Origin: a virus | Virus record (IMG/VR): IMGVR_UViG_3300050035_000714 | Location: 1-27,208 of that record | Length of the DNA: 27,208 nt | Strand: one strand, 5' to 3' | Shown: piece after piece, positions 8,501-16,268 of the stretch | How positions within the stretch are numbered: position 1 is the stretch's first letter | Layout of the letters: the number at the start of each line of letters is the position of its first letter | Program-made: the position numbers and the translations under genes | Notes under the pieces: model-generated | Told to the model about the DNA's origin: nothing | The model's database searches: none | Seen by the model: only the letters and a program-made list of their open reading frames with translations

Positions 8501-8930
8501 GATTGGGTAGTATATTTGCAATGGTTTGTGTGCCTACTGAATTGGTTAATATGACTTGACAAGGAATGGTGACCCAAACTTTTTGAATGGCTGTTGAGGT
8601 ATCTGTAACAACATCTGCATTAAAATAAGCCATTCCGCTTGTGGTTACTCGATTGTCTGTTACTAACCACGATTGAACGGTATTGGGACAAACAAAAGAG
8701 ACGGTAGCTGTTGTGTCATCTACAATAAGGGGCAAAACGCCAGCATCGGGGGTGGGTAGTGGAAGAGTTGTAGAGTTTTGTTGCCAAATGCCATCACGAA
8801 TTTGAATATATTCTATATTGGTGGTCGTGTCTAACCATCCTTTGCCAATGGGAATGCCAGAAGCTGTGAGACCATCGGTGGTGGTGGGTGGTCTGTTTTG
8901 TAATATGGAACTTTGAACTATTTCTGTCAT
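5547..8930 (-). CDS. Large tail fibre with 81-residue shaft repeats
   Basis: A 1127-aa tail fibre. The N-terminus (1-50) is the docking domain shared with the 153-aa paralogue at 3833. A beta-rich region follows to about residue 500. GAINEL (about 515) marks a fibre hinge seen in many phages. From about 600 the shaft carries TVNGHAL, NVTVTATDL, GLGNVNNTADTAKPVSTAQ and WTGTAWAWITNN units, repeating with an 81-aa (243-bp) period, plus a variant insert around residues 880-935. The last about 90 residues (VESDPATIAS onward) form a distinct C-terminal domain. It would be displayed at the baseplate for host recognition. Repeats make length variation by recombination likely. No chaperone domain is visible; the coupled downstream gene may serve as tip or adaptor. 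Confidence 0.85.
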   Translation of the reverse strand: MTEIVQSSILQNRPPTTTDGLTASGIPIGKGWLDTTTNIEYIQIRDGIWQQNSTTLPLPTPDAGVLPLIVDDTTATVSFVCPNTVQSWLVTDNRVTTSGMAYFNADVVTDTSTAIQKVWVTIPCQVILTNSVGTQTIANILPNQIFVFNYNTATDNFTIATFNTASLLDFFTYDPTTQTVVLTPDNAAINGNGAFDIARNNIAGLHIDPAYSAYLGGGQVLLNGGATWTNLSAGGVVIVQAGNNYTTVKANGHNVLDAGGDGTDTPFYFSAGAGGTQNIFANSGELQLNVGGELILDALPTTTTIHANGTTFLAAGVDSTPSHVPFLQINMGNTPIMQTGPNYFILNDGNGTEMISDRPGDGKRILGDFILVNSQGQNTFYYTPGNVYLRAQTTEEFSKVSQLYLSGTGQIFQTPTMNFTTQYTESTGANSSFLQFNNPDFFQIPELYRYLFNSDNYWQPDLRILNPDVSANTDKNNYAFRTELNGGVPNTYFGANHLFYVNGLTTTSQDLRGAINELESTKISLDTSGKIPLSLLPGTLLKYIGVWNASTNDLGLVSPDLTKVGNVYTVGVAGTQFGLSFNLGDWAIYNNIGVVQLSLNSDDVTSVCGKQGAITLSASDVGAVPTTTTVNGHALNANIYISAADTGAVPTYFTVNGHQLNGNVTVSATDLGLGNVNNTADTAKPVSTAQAAAIAAVTTTSIGAEPTITKSTGLLSWTGTAWAWITNNFVPNTTTVNGHALSANVTVTATDLGLGNVNNTADTAKPVSTAQAAAIAAVTTTTLGAEPTITKSTGLLSWTGTAWAWITNNFVPNTTTVNGHALSANVTVTATDLSLGNVNNTSDANKPVSTAQAAAIAAVTTTTLGAVPTSRTINGHALSANVTVAYSDLTGQPTIPAAQVNSDWNASTGLAQILNKPTIPTTASQVGAEPTITKSTGILSWTGTAWAWITNNFVPNTTTVNGHALSANVTVTATDLSLGNVNNTSDANKPVSTAQAAAIAAVTTTSIGAQPIKVESDPATIASIASPIAVAGNVDVYDVTINPTDNASAAFSLNLTYSASSFTAGREILVILTNANAYDCTVNLPTTFSGKTIIDRTGDTFIVPAASAYNKFVHILPTNNKLIVTVS
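5900..6960. repeat. 243-bp tandem repeats inside the fibre gene
   Basis: The landmark GTTACGGC recurs at about 6352, 6595 and 6838, an exact 243-bp spacing. A further copy lies near 5934, separated by an insert of about 175 bp. Long stretches between copies are identical, for example around GAAACGGGTTT and GGGTACAAAGTTATTTGTAA. The repeats keep the reading frame (81 codons) and encode the fibre shaft. Open frames on the plus strand here are shadows of this coding repeat. Confidence 0.9.
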
Positions 8931-8931
8931 G

Positions 8932-9183
8932 TTATTTAGTTGTTACGGGTACTTTTGTAAAAGTTATAGTTGTTTTTCCGTCAAATACAGCGGTTGATTT
9001 TTTTTGCAAAAAGGCGTCTAAATCTGTTCTGTTGATGGTTAAAACGAGAAAGGCGTTGTTTGCTTGATAGAATCCTACAGAGCCTTTTGAATCGGCAAAA
9101 TTTGTAATATTGTTGTTTGCATCGACTGAAAATGTTACGCTAACGGTTGCGGACGGTGTTAGAAGTGTTGGAGTTGTTGCCAT
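8932..9183 (-). CDS. Small hypothetical protein between the two large fibres
   Basis: An 83-aa soluble beta-rich protein (TVSVTFSVDANNNITNF, then TTITFTKVPVTTK). It lies 7 bp after the 1295-aa fibre and ends 1 bp before the 1127-aa fibre. There is no signal peptide, membrane segment or Cys. Position suggests a fibre connector or small capping protein. I do not recognise the family. Confidence 0.55.
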   Translation of the reverse strand: MATTPTLLTPSATVSVTFSVDANNNITNFADSKGSVGFYQANNAFLVLTINRTDLDAFLQKKSTAVFDGKTTITFTKVPVTTK

Positions 9184-9190
9184 TGTATTT

Positions 9191-12100
9191 TTAATTTAAG
9201 GGTGTGAAAATTGTATTGTTATCTAAGTCTAAATATTTAAGAAATGCTTTGTTATTGCTATTTAAGAATATTTCTTTTGGGGTATTATATGGTAATACTA
9301 ATTCTGTATCAGAAGGTATTGTAATTCCATTCCAAGATCCGAATGGGGAAATAACTTTTAAAGATCCATTTCCATTTAAAGTCAAAGAATAAGTTTCATA
9401 TTCCAAATCCCCACCATTTTGATTTTGTATGTTTAGTTCATATCCACCACATTTAACTCTATAATTTTGACACAGGATATAAGTAGATTCACCTGCATTT
9501 TTTTCAAGAGTTAAATTATAACATTGGTAGATATAATTTGAATAAACTTCATTTTCGCAATCAATTGAATTTGAGTTATAAATAATATTTTCATTACACA
9601 CTCCTTGATTAATAAACATACTATTGACAACTAAACAACAATAGGCATATCCTAATAATTTACAATCTCTTGCGTTATTGAAAATAAATTCATTTGAATT
9701 TGAACCTACTTCTATTTGCTGGCAATTAATGATTATGAAATTCTCGTTATTTTGAGAAAGAGTTATGTTGATACTTTGAGATATTGTACATTGAGCAATA
9801 AAACAATCTGAAATATTACAAGAATTGTAAATCCAAACTCCCCAAGCAACACTTGCTTTAATATTGTTTGAATTTTGTACAGCTAATTGCGGTAACTGAT
9901 TAGGTTGGTAGGATGTGAATGTATTATTATAGTTAGCTGTGTTATTAAACACACCATTATTATCACAAAAAGTGGGTAAATCTACTGGAGCACCTGCCAA
10001 AGCAGGAATAGTTATATTATAATTTGCTGCGTATAAAGACAACCCACTTGTGGATGAACAATAAAGGGTAGTAGAGATATTTGAAAGAGCTAAGACCCAA
10101 TATTGACTACCTGCCGTTGGATTAACGCCGACGATGTTTGAATCGGCATAAGCACATAGATAAACAGCATCATAAATTGGTGAGTATAACCAAGTACCTA
10201 CTGCATAATAGGTACTGCCTGTTGCATCATATTGAGCCAAAGTGGATGGGTCGCAATAATATCTACGTGTAGTTATGTTTCTGAAATCGAAATCGGCTTG
10301 ATTGTTTTGTGCGTCTTTTCTAAAATAGATTTGACCCATTGAAGTAGGGGTGTTCCATTGATAAGAACGTCCATCAATGTTGTAAAGAATTTCGTCGGAT
10401 GGATTATTAAGAGAAATAACTCTTGCATCAAATTGATTTGCAGAAATGGCCGTTATTAATAATGGTTCAGTTGCTCCAGCTAATGGACGGGTAGAATCGT
10501 TATCTTGGTAATAAATGGTTTCGAAATCGGTAATGAGATAGTTAGTTCCAATTGATAATTGAGCGCTTTGATAAAGGTTAAACAAATTGGCATACGTAGT
10601 AGAAACAATGGATGTGCCGCCACCGCCTTCGGCAGCTTTTAATTCGTTGATGGCTCCTTTTACGTCGGAAGCAACGGTGTTTAGTCCGAATAGATTGATG
10701 TTTCGGGTAGTCCAAATGCCACCACTTGAGAATGATATACCACCTATGTTGTCATCTACATAAGCATCTGATGAGTTTGCATTGAATGTGAGAGATGAAC
10801 ATGATTTGCCAACAACGATGTCCCAAAGTTGAACGTTAAAAGCAATATTATTTGAACCTGTATCTATTTTTATGTTGTTACTTCCACCAGGAAAGGTAAT
10901 GGTGTTCACGTCTGTTTTTGTTTCTATATCATAAGCGTTGTCATATATGGTAATGGTATGGTTGTTGTCACCAATATTGGCACGAGAAACGTTAATGCCT
11001 AATGTTATGTTTGTAGATGAAAATCCTATTGTGTTTTCGTAGGAGTTGTCGCCAATTGTAATGCCAGTATTATAACTTTCAATAGTGGAACGAGAAACGT
11101 TAACTCCTAATGTTATGCCTGTAGATTCAAATTTTACTTCGTTTTCGAAAGAGCCTACGCCTATATCGATGGTGCTGCAATTGGGATGTATGGTGTTATT
11201 GTATGAATTGGCTCTTAATACTATTTGTTGACAATCGTGTGCGATTGTGTTGTTGTTACTATTGTCGCAAATGATGTTTCCAATGCTGTTTTCGCCTGTT
11301 GTTAGATTATTTACGGTAGTTCCCAAATATAAATTAGCATTTCCTCCTTCTGAGCTAGAACCTGCTAAATTTAAAACGCTACAATTATTTCCAATGATAA
11401 GATTTGTGATTTGAATGCCTCTATTTATTTTTACGCCATTGACGTTATCTCCAATCACTGCATTTGTAAACGAGGTAGCCTCAAAATGATAGGCTGTGCC
11501 CATAAAATTTAGACTGTCGGAAAAGCCTTTGATATTAATATCTGATGCTGAAGAATTAAAAATGTATCCACGTCCTCCTTGGTCTCCTGGCTTAACTTGT
11601 TCAATATAAATGTTGAATGTATTCTCGGAATAATATTGAAACATTAACTTATCGGAATTAGGGATTACGGGTCCAGTGGGAATGGTAAACTGTCCCATAT
11701 TCCAACCACCTGCTGTTGCACCTACCAACGCACCATTTTGAAAAGGTAATAGTAGAAAATCGTTTGCTAATACGGCATTAGATGTATTGTTGATACACAA
11801 ATAAAGATTGTTATAATAAGCCACAACTGCATATTTAGCATAAGTACCTCCAGCGGTGTATGTGTTTGTTACATTTACGGGATAGCGACGAAATTGTACT
11901 GCCCTGAAATCGCACGCAATGTCGTTGTTTCTGGCTTTATCTACTCGTCTGAAAATTCCGCTACCGACAGAATAGTGCAACTCGTCATCGGGGTAAATAA
12001 GTGATGTTGCTAATTCGTCTATTGTGTTTGAAGAAGTGGCGGTTACGATAATAGGTTCTGTTGGTCCACTTATCGATGCACGTGTTACGCCATCACTTTC

Positions 12101-13078
12101 AAAATAATCGCTATCGCCAAGTTGTTGGCATTGGTATTTTGTTTGATAATCGGTAATGAGGTATTGTGTACCTGCTACTAGTGATCCAGCATAATATGAA
12201 TTTGTAAAAGTTGTATGATCAATAGAAACAGATGGATTTTCGTTGCCGCCGCTTCCTAAGTTGGAGATGTCTATGAATGAGCTGGTGGTGTTGCCATCAT
12301 ATAGGGATAACCAAACGCCTGCTTGTGTGCCATTTTTGACTCTAACGGTGTTGAGTTGTGTTGCATCGCAAACAGGAGCGGCATAACAAAGGTATTTTCC
12401 TTCAGTTAAAATAGGCATAAGAACCCTGTAAACGCCATTATATTGTGGATTATTTTGATTTTTAATAAGTATCAATTGACCCGACGAAATGGGTATTCCA
12501 TCCATCGAATTGTTAGGGGTAGAAAATTTAATTTGAATGACTGTTCCATGAGGCTTATAATAATTAAGGTCTTCTGTCAAAGTACCAGTTGTGGCAACAT
12601 CAACTTGAATGTCTTTGTAATTTATCGGAATAGTGGGTACTAAATTAAAGTACCATGCTCCATCAGCAAATACACAGTCTATTGTATCGCCTACATTGTA
12701 GGTGGTAGTGGTAGGAGGGGTGGTAGCATTGTTTGTAAATGGGATGGATGAACTTCCTTTTATGGTAATGGTGGTGAGAATATTTGTCGATGACGATAAA
12801 GTAGGGAATAGTAATGCTCCATTTGTAGCACCGTTTGTGGCATAAATATAGGGGGTTGAATCGGTACCGATGGTATATGTTGGCACTGCTGGTGTGAGAT
12901 TGACCAAGGATAAATTGTTTGGATTGATAGGGGAACTAATGCCCCAATCTTCTGCAATCCAATCTGATAGATTTTCATACGAAACTTGATTCCATGCTGA
13001 ACCACCGTCTGGCTGAGCGGCTAATATTAGGTTCTTGTCTTTATTTGCTAGGGGGGTTGTGCTTAATATTACGCTCAT
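9191..13078 (-). CDS. Giant tail fibre/spike with duplicated module and beta-helix
   Basis: A 1295-aa structural protein following the baseplate genes; its start overlaps the LysM-like gene stop (ATGA). After an N-terminal region (1-280) a module starts near residue 285. It carries YLITDYQT, EPIIVTA, DDELHYSV and DFRAVQFRRYP. It recurs near residue 825 as YLITDFET, EPLLITA, DEILYNI and DFRNITTRRYY. Each copy leads into an Asn-, Ile- and Ser-rich beta-helix-like region (about 480-790 and 1010-1260). The second of these is Cys-rich. A GAINEL hinge sits between (about 810). It is probably a fibre or spike at the tail tip. Unlike the 1127-aa fibre it lacks the shared docking domain, so it may attach differently. 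Confidence 0.75.
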   Translation of the reverse strand: MSVILSTTPLANKDKNLILAAQPDGGSAWNQVSYENLSDWIAEDWGISSPINPNNLSLVNLTPAVPTYTIGTDSTPYIYATNGATNGALLFPTLSSSTNILTTITIKGSSSIPFTNNATTPPTTTTYNVGDTIDCVFADGAWYFNLVPTIPINYKDIQVDVATTGTLTEDLNYYKPHGTVIQIKFSTPNNSMDGIPISSGQLILIKNQNNPQYNGVYRVLMPILTEGKYLCYAAPVCDATQLNTVRVKNGTQAGVWLSLYDGNTTSSFIDISNLGSGGNENPSVSIDHTTFTNSYYAGSLVAGTQYLITDYQTKYQCQQLGDSDYFESDGVTRASISGPTEPIIVTATSSNTIDELATSLIYPDDELHYSVGSGIFRRVDKARNNDIACDFRAVQFRRYPVNVTNTYTAGGTYAKYAVVAYYNNLYLCINNTSNAVLANDFLLLPFQNGALVGATAGGWNMGQFTIPTGPVIPNSDKLMFQYYSENTFNIYIEQVKPGDQGGRGYIFNSSASDINIKGFSDSLNFMGTAYHFEATSFTNAVIGDNVNGVKINRGIQITNLIIGNNCSVLNLAGSSSEGGNANLYLGTTVNNLTTGENSIGNIICDNSNNNTIAHDCQQIVLRANSYNNTIHPNCSTIDIGVGSFENEVKFESTGITLGVNVSRSTIESYNTGITIGDNSYENTIGFSSTNITLGINVSRANIGDNNHTITIYDNAYDIETKTDVNTITFPGGSNNIKIDTGSNNIAFNVQLWDIVVGKSCSSLTFNANSSDAYVDDNIGGISFSSGGIWTTRNINLFGLNTVASDVKGAINELKAAEGGGGTSIVSTTYANLFNLYQSAQLSIGTNYLITDFETIYYQDNDSTRPLAGATEPLLITAISANQFDARVISLNNPSDEILYNIDGRSYQWNTPTSMGQIYFRKDAQNNQADFDFRNITTRRYYCDPSTLAQYDATGSTYYAVGTWLYSPIYDAVYLCAYADSNIVGVNPTAGSQYWVLALSNISTTLYCSSTSGLSLYAANYNITIPALAGAPVDLPTFCDNNGVFNNTANYNNTFTSYQPNQLPQLAVQNSNNIKASVAWGVWIYNSCNISDCFIAQCTISQSINITLSQNNENFIIINCQQIEVGSNSNEFIFNNARDCKLLGYAYCCLVVNSMFINQGVCNENIIYNSNSIDCENEVYSNYIYQCYNLTLEKNAGESTYILCQNYRVKCGGYELNIQNQNGGDLEYETYSLTLNGNGSLKVISPFGSWNGITIPSDTELVLPYNTPKEIFLNSNNKAFLKYLDLDNNTIFTPLN

Positions 13079-13377
13079 GATATTGTGTTTAAATTGTTAT
13101 CGGTTACGGGTCTTAAAGAGTTATCGACTAAGGCGTTAGTTTCGTCGGGTAATTGGCTGGATTTTGTCGCCATAATCAAACTTGGGTTTGATGAAAGAAT
13201 GTTGGCATCGTTGACCAATGCTTCGTCCCAAATAAAGGTTTGTCCGCTAAATGGGATTATGTCAATGCTATCGATGTTGTTGTCGTCGAGTAGTTTCCGC
13301 ATGTTGTCGATGGTGCCATAGGTATTGAGGCATACGTCGAAAATGCTTTGTCCGTTGAGGGCGTTATAGGTTAACAT
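13075..13377 (-). CDS. LysM-like tail protein (gpX-like)
   Basis: A 100-aa protein starting with a LysM-like region (about residues 4-50): YNALNGQSIFDVCLNTYG, then NMRKLLDDNNID. This resembles P2 gpX-type and Bacteroidota phage LysM tail proteins that bind at the hub or spike, or contact peptidoglycan. The second half is polar and extended. It overlaps the gp25-like gene by 14 bp at its start and the giant fibre by ATGA at its end. Placement among the baseplate genes supports a hub role. Confidence 0.65.
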   Translation of the reverse strand: MLTYNALNGQSIFDVCLNTYGTIDNMRKLLDDNNIDSIDIIPFSGQTFIWDEALVNDANILSSNPSLIMATKSSQLPDETNALVDNSLRPVTDNNLNTIS

Positions 13378-13711
13378 TTGGATTGATTGTTAATTGTCCG
13401 TTACTGTTTAAAGCGACAATAGGACTGGCATTGTAGCCGTCGGCTTGTAAACAGAGGGTTATTTTTCGTGTTAATTCTTGTGTATTGTTTGATTTCAAAT
13501 ACCGTTGAAGTCCTACGCCGTCGGTGAAGTTTTCTTTCCACCAGCCTGCGAAGGCGTTGATAGTGTCGATAATATGCTGCCCATCGCTATTGTCATAGAC
13601 TAGATCCATATTATAGGAAATGTTCTGTGCGTGGGTATTGCCATAGACTCCATCCAGGTTTTGGATAATCAAGTCATTGTTCAATAATTGTATGTCTTGT
13701 CTATTCGCCAT
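13364..13711 (-). CDS. Baseplate wedge protein, gp25/gpW-like
   Basis: A 115-aa protein with the profile of the small T4 gp25/P2 gpW wedge proteins. It begins RQDIQLLNNDLII, has a middle QHIIDTINAFAGWWKENF-type segment with GVGLQRYL, and ends with ELTRKITLCLQADGY. It would form part of the wedge and contact the sheath initiator. It follows the spike gene with an 11-bp overlap and precedes the LysM-like gene. The call is from motif memory and gene order. Confidence 0.65.
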   Translation of the reverse strand: MANRQDIQLLNNDLIIQNLDGVYGNTHAQNISYNMDLVYDNSDGQHIIDTINAFAGWWKENFTDGVGLQRYLKSNNTQELTRKITLCLQADGYNASPIVALNSNGQLTINPNVNL

Positions 13712-14273
13712 GTGTTATTTTTGTGTTTTCAATTTTTGAAAAGTCTTCTTGTTGTGTAAAAGAAGTAAGAAAAGTCATCATACTTGCCTTCAATCCCGCT
13801 CCGTTGTCGGGAGGTGTTGTTACGACTACTGAATTATTAATTGCATCAAAAAGTGCTTGTACTCTACCGCTAAGAGTTGCTAACTGTTTTTGTAATTCTT
13901 GTGTTTTGCACAAACCGCCATAAGAACCGTCGTTGAACGTTATTTGTGCATCTGCTGTGATGTTGATGTTTGCATCTGCTATGATGGTGATGTTGTCTAT
14001 TTCGGAATATTGAACAACAACAGGTTCTACATATTGCGAAAAAATGATTTTTACATTGCTGCCAATGGTTGGTTCAATTAAAATGCCATCGTCCACGGTT
14101 GCCATTAGATTGGCATCAAAAGTATAATCTACTGTACCATCTACGGCGGTACAGTTGCAAGTGCGAGAATCAACATCAACAGAATTGACAAAGGCATTTA
14201 CATAAAAAATGGGTTGTATTTTATGTATTCCTGTTATTTTTGTAATGGCGTCTATGATTGTTCTACTGCCCAT
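13701..14273 (-). CDS. Baseplate spike protein, gpV/Mu gp45-like
   Basis: A 190-aa protein. Residues about 20-85 look like an OB-fold domain (VNSVDVDSRTCNCTAVDG, ending near VKIIFSQY). A short beta-helical stretch follows at about 90-118 (ITIIADANINITADAQ). A SYGGLCKTQELQKQL helix then leads to a coiled C-terminal region. This is the layout of the short membrane-piercing spikes of contractile tails. No His-x-His iron-binding tip is visible. It lies just after the hub gene and overlaps the wedge gene by 11 bp. Confidence 0.75.
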   Translation of the reverse strand: MGSRTIIDAITKITGIHKIQPIFYVNAFVNSVDVDSRTCNCTAVDGTVDYTFDANLMATVDDGILIEPTIGSNVKIIFSQYVEPVVVQYSEIDNITIIADANINITADAQITFNDGSYGGLCKTQELQKQLATLSGRVQALFDAINNSVVVTTPPDNGAGLKASMMTFLTSFTQQEDFSKIENTKITHGE

Positions 14274-14279
14274 TTGTTA

Positions 14280-15632
14280 TTAAGTTATTAAGTTATAGAT
14301 TAATGGCGTAATGGAGTAATTGAATAATTGAGTTGTTGGAGTTTCTGTTGTTTCTGTTGCTGTTGTTGTTTCTGTTGTTGCTGCTGGAGTTGTTGTAACT
14401 GTTATTGGATGAAGAAAATAATCGAGTTCTATTTCTTGCCTTAATCCTTCTACTCCGCCTTTGTATTCGACACTTCGCACTTTGTAACATCCGTTTCGTT
14501 CGGGTAGGACGGGGTCAATTATATTTATATTATCGCCCATTTTAACGTAAGGGATGCCGAAGGTTGTAAATTTGCCTTTGAATCCTGTGTAATAATATTT
14601 ATGAATGTCTTTTGTTGCAGCCTTTACTAAATCATTAATCGTTTTTGCACTAAAATAAGGGAATGAAATACGCTCGCCTCCTATGTTTGGCGGATAGTCT
14701 TTATTTGGTTGTTTAACATAAACCGTTGGCGTTTCGCTTCCATAAGCGAAAGTTACTAAGCAGGCAAGGCGGTTTTTCTTTGTTTTATTCTTTCCGTCTT
14801 TTGTTGTCTTGCCTGTGTCTTCCTCGATGGTGTTGTGAGCTTCAATACTCATAACTTGGTCGTCTTTTCTTTTATAGTCTAACGAATCGGAAATTATGTT
14901 TTGCTGAAAGGTAAAAGTGAAAGTCTTGGCTTCGCTATCTATGTACATATTTAAGCCGATTCTTAATTCGTTACCCCTAAAATAGCTCTCCATGTGATAG
15001 AGCTTTCTAAGTCGTTCCAACATTTCGGCAACGGTCTCATTGCCTGTCATAAATGTGCCTATGGTTGTAGCTGCCATTTTATTGACCGTATAAGGAGCAT
15101 TTATGTCTTTAAAAATAGTTATCATTAAGTCTGCGAGCGTTCGTGGACTATGGAGCGTATGAGTAGGACAAGCTATTTGTTTTAATTGATACATATTGTC
15201 CTCAATTTTAAACTCAATAGGTTTTTTGCTGGTTACTTCCGAAATCCATCCCTCGAACAAATGTGTTGTTGCTTGACTTTGGTCTACATTTGCGGGGCTT
15301 TTTGTCGTTTCTAAAAAAGGGGCAACCTTTTTATTATTTTGATAATAATAACCCCAATCAATCAGCACTTTGTCGCCTTTCATCAAAAGAGGATTTGCAG
15401 AAGAAAAACCGCCTACATTTCCACCCACGCCTGATATGGATGTTAAATCATTATTCTCATCTCGATAATAGAGATTTTTAGGTAAAATGATTGTTCCTGT
15501 GTTTGTTAAATCTCTCCAACTATCTTTACAAGTAATTTCATGCACAAAATCAAAAAACAACGTTTTATCTCTTGTTGCTCCTGGTAGTTGTGTTGTCTGA
15601 ATAATGGTTACATTGATAACTACTTGATACAT
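14280..15632 (-). CDS. Baseplate hub protein, gpD-like
   Basis: A 450-aa protein placed as a P2 gpD/T4 gp27-like hub, directly before the spike gene. Two features support this: a middle segment of the type ETVAEMLERLRKLYHMESYF, common in the second domain of gpD-like hubs, and the late GKFTTFGIPYVKMGDNINI, where phage hubs have their metal-site-like loop. The C-terminus (about 415-440) is a low-complexity Thr, Glu and Ala tail that looks like a linker and is unusual for hubs. It overlaps the preceding gene by TAATG and ends 6 bp before the spike gene. Confidence 0.75.
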   Translation of the reverse strand: MYQVVINVTIIQTTQLPGATRDKTLFFDFVHEITCKDSWRDLTNTGTIILPKNLYYRDENNDLTSISGVGGNVGGFSSANPLLMKGDKVLIDWGYYYQNNKKVAPFLETTKSPANVDQSQATTHLFEGWISEVTSKKPIEFKIEDNMYQLKQIACPTHTLHSPRTLADLMITIFKDINAPYTVNKMAATTIGTFMTGNETVAEMLERLRKLYHMESYFRGNELRIGLNMYIDSEAKTFTFTFQQNIISDSLDYKRKDDQVMSIEAHNTIEEDTGKTTKDGKNKTKKNRLACLVTFAYGSETPTVYVKQPNKDYPPNIGGERISFPYFSAKTINDLVKAATKDIHKYYYTGFKGKFTTFGIPYVKMGDNINIIDPVLPERNGCYKVRSVEYKGGVEGLRQEIELDYFLHPITVTTTPAATTETTTATETTETPTTQLFNYSITPLIYNLIT

Positions 15633-16267
15633 TAGCTTATTATTAGTTCTTGTGGAGTGTCTGAAATGGCATTTAATGTAAATGTTTGATAGGAGTAACC
15701 GCCCTCTTGTTGTTCGAGAGTTCGGTCTTCAAAAACTACTGAGTAAATGCGTAGATTATGCAAAAAATTAGAGGAAACAGGTATAGCAATTGGAGCGGTC
15801 ATTATTGTTCTTAACATTTGAACTTCGTCTAATGGATAATGACCATTTTTGCCACATATTACGCCTGTAAATGTTATATGAGCGTCTCCCTCGCCTATGT
15901 ATTCCTTTACCGTTCCGTCTCTGCCCTCTATAACTGTTTTAACGATATTACGTGGAAAAGATACATTGATTAAAATAGACTGAAAGGTCATAACGGGTAA
16001 AATGTATGTAGTTCCGTTGCTATCTTTCCAACTTGTTTCTTCGGCTGTTTTTCCGAAAGTAACTTGATCCCAAACCTCTGTCCCCAAAGAACTAATAGCC
16101 ATTGTTGGATCTATATCCCAATCTGTGGGGATAACATTACCATACGGATTATTTTTAATCAATTTATTTTGTGCCTTCCAAACTAATTCTGTTGCAACTT
16201 CTCCTGCTGCTGTTGCTAATGTTAGGGCAGCTCCGAGTGGCGTTTGTGTGATGATAAAATTTTCCAT
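15632..16267 (-). CDS. Tail tube-baseplate connector (DUF6046-like)
   Basis: A 211-aa protein between tape measure and hub. Visible landmarks are VIPTDWDIDP, a charged ITFTGVICGKNGHYPLDEV segment and a C-terminal half with FEDRTLEQQEGGYSYQTF. I associate the family from memory with DUF6046 of Bacteroidota phages, where its place is like Mu/P2 distal-tail or tube-to-baseplate proteins. There is no signal peptide. It starts 1 bp after the tape-measure stop and overlaps the hub start by TAATG. Confidence 0.55.
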   Translation of the reverse strand: MENFIITQTPLGAALTLATAAGEVATELVWKAQNKLIKNNPYGNVIPTDWDIDPTMAISSLGTEVWDQVTFGKTAEETSWKDSNGTTYILPVMTFQSILINVSFPRNIVKTVIEGRDGTVKEYIGEGDAHITFTGVICGKNGHYPLDEVQMLRTIMTAPIAIPVSSNFLHNLRIYSVVFEDRTLEQQEGGYSYQTFTLNAISDTPQELIIS

Positions 16268-16268
16268 C

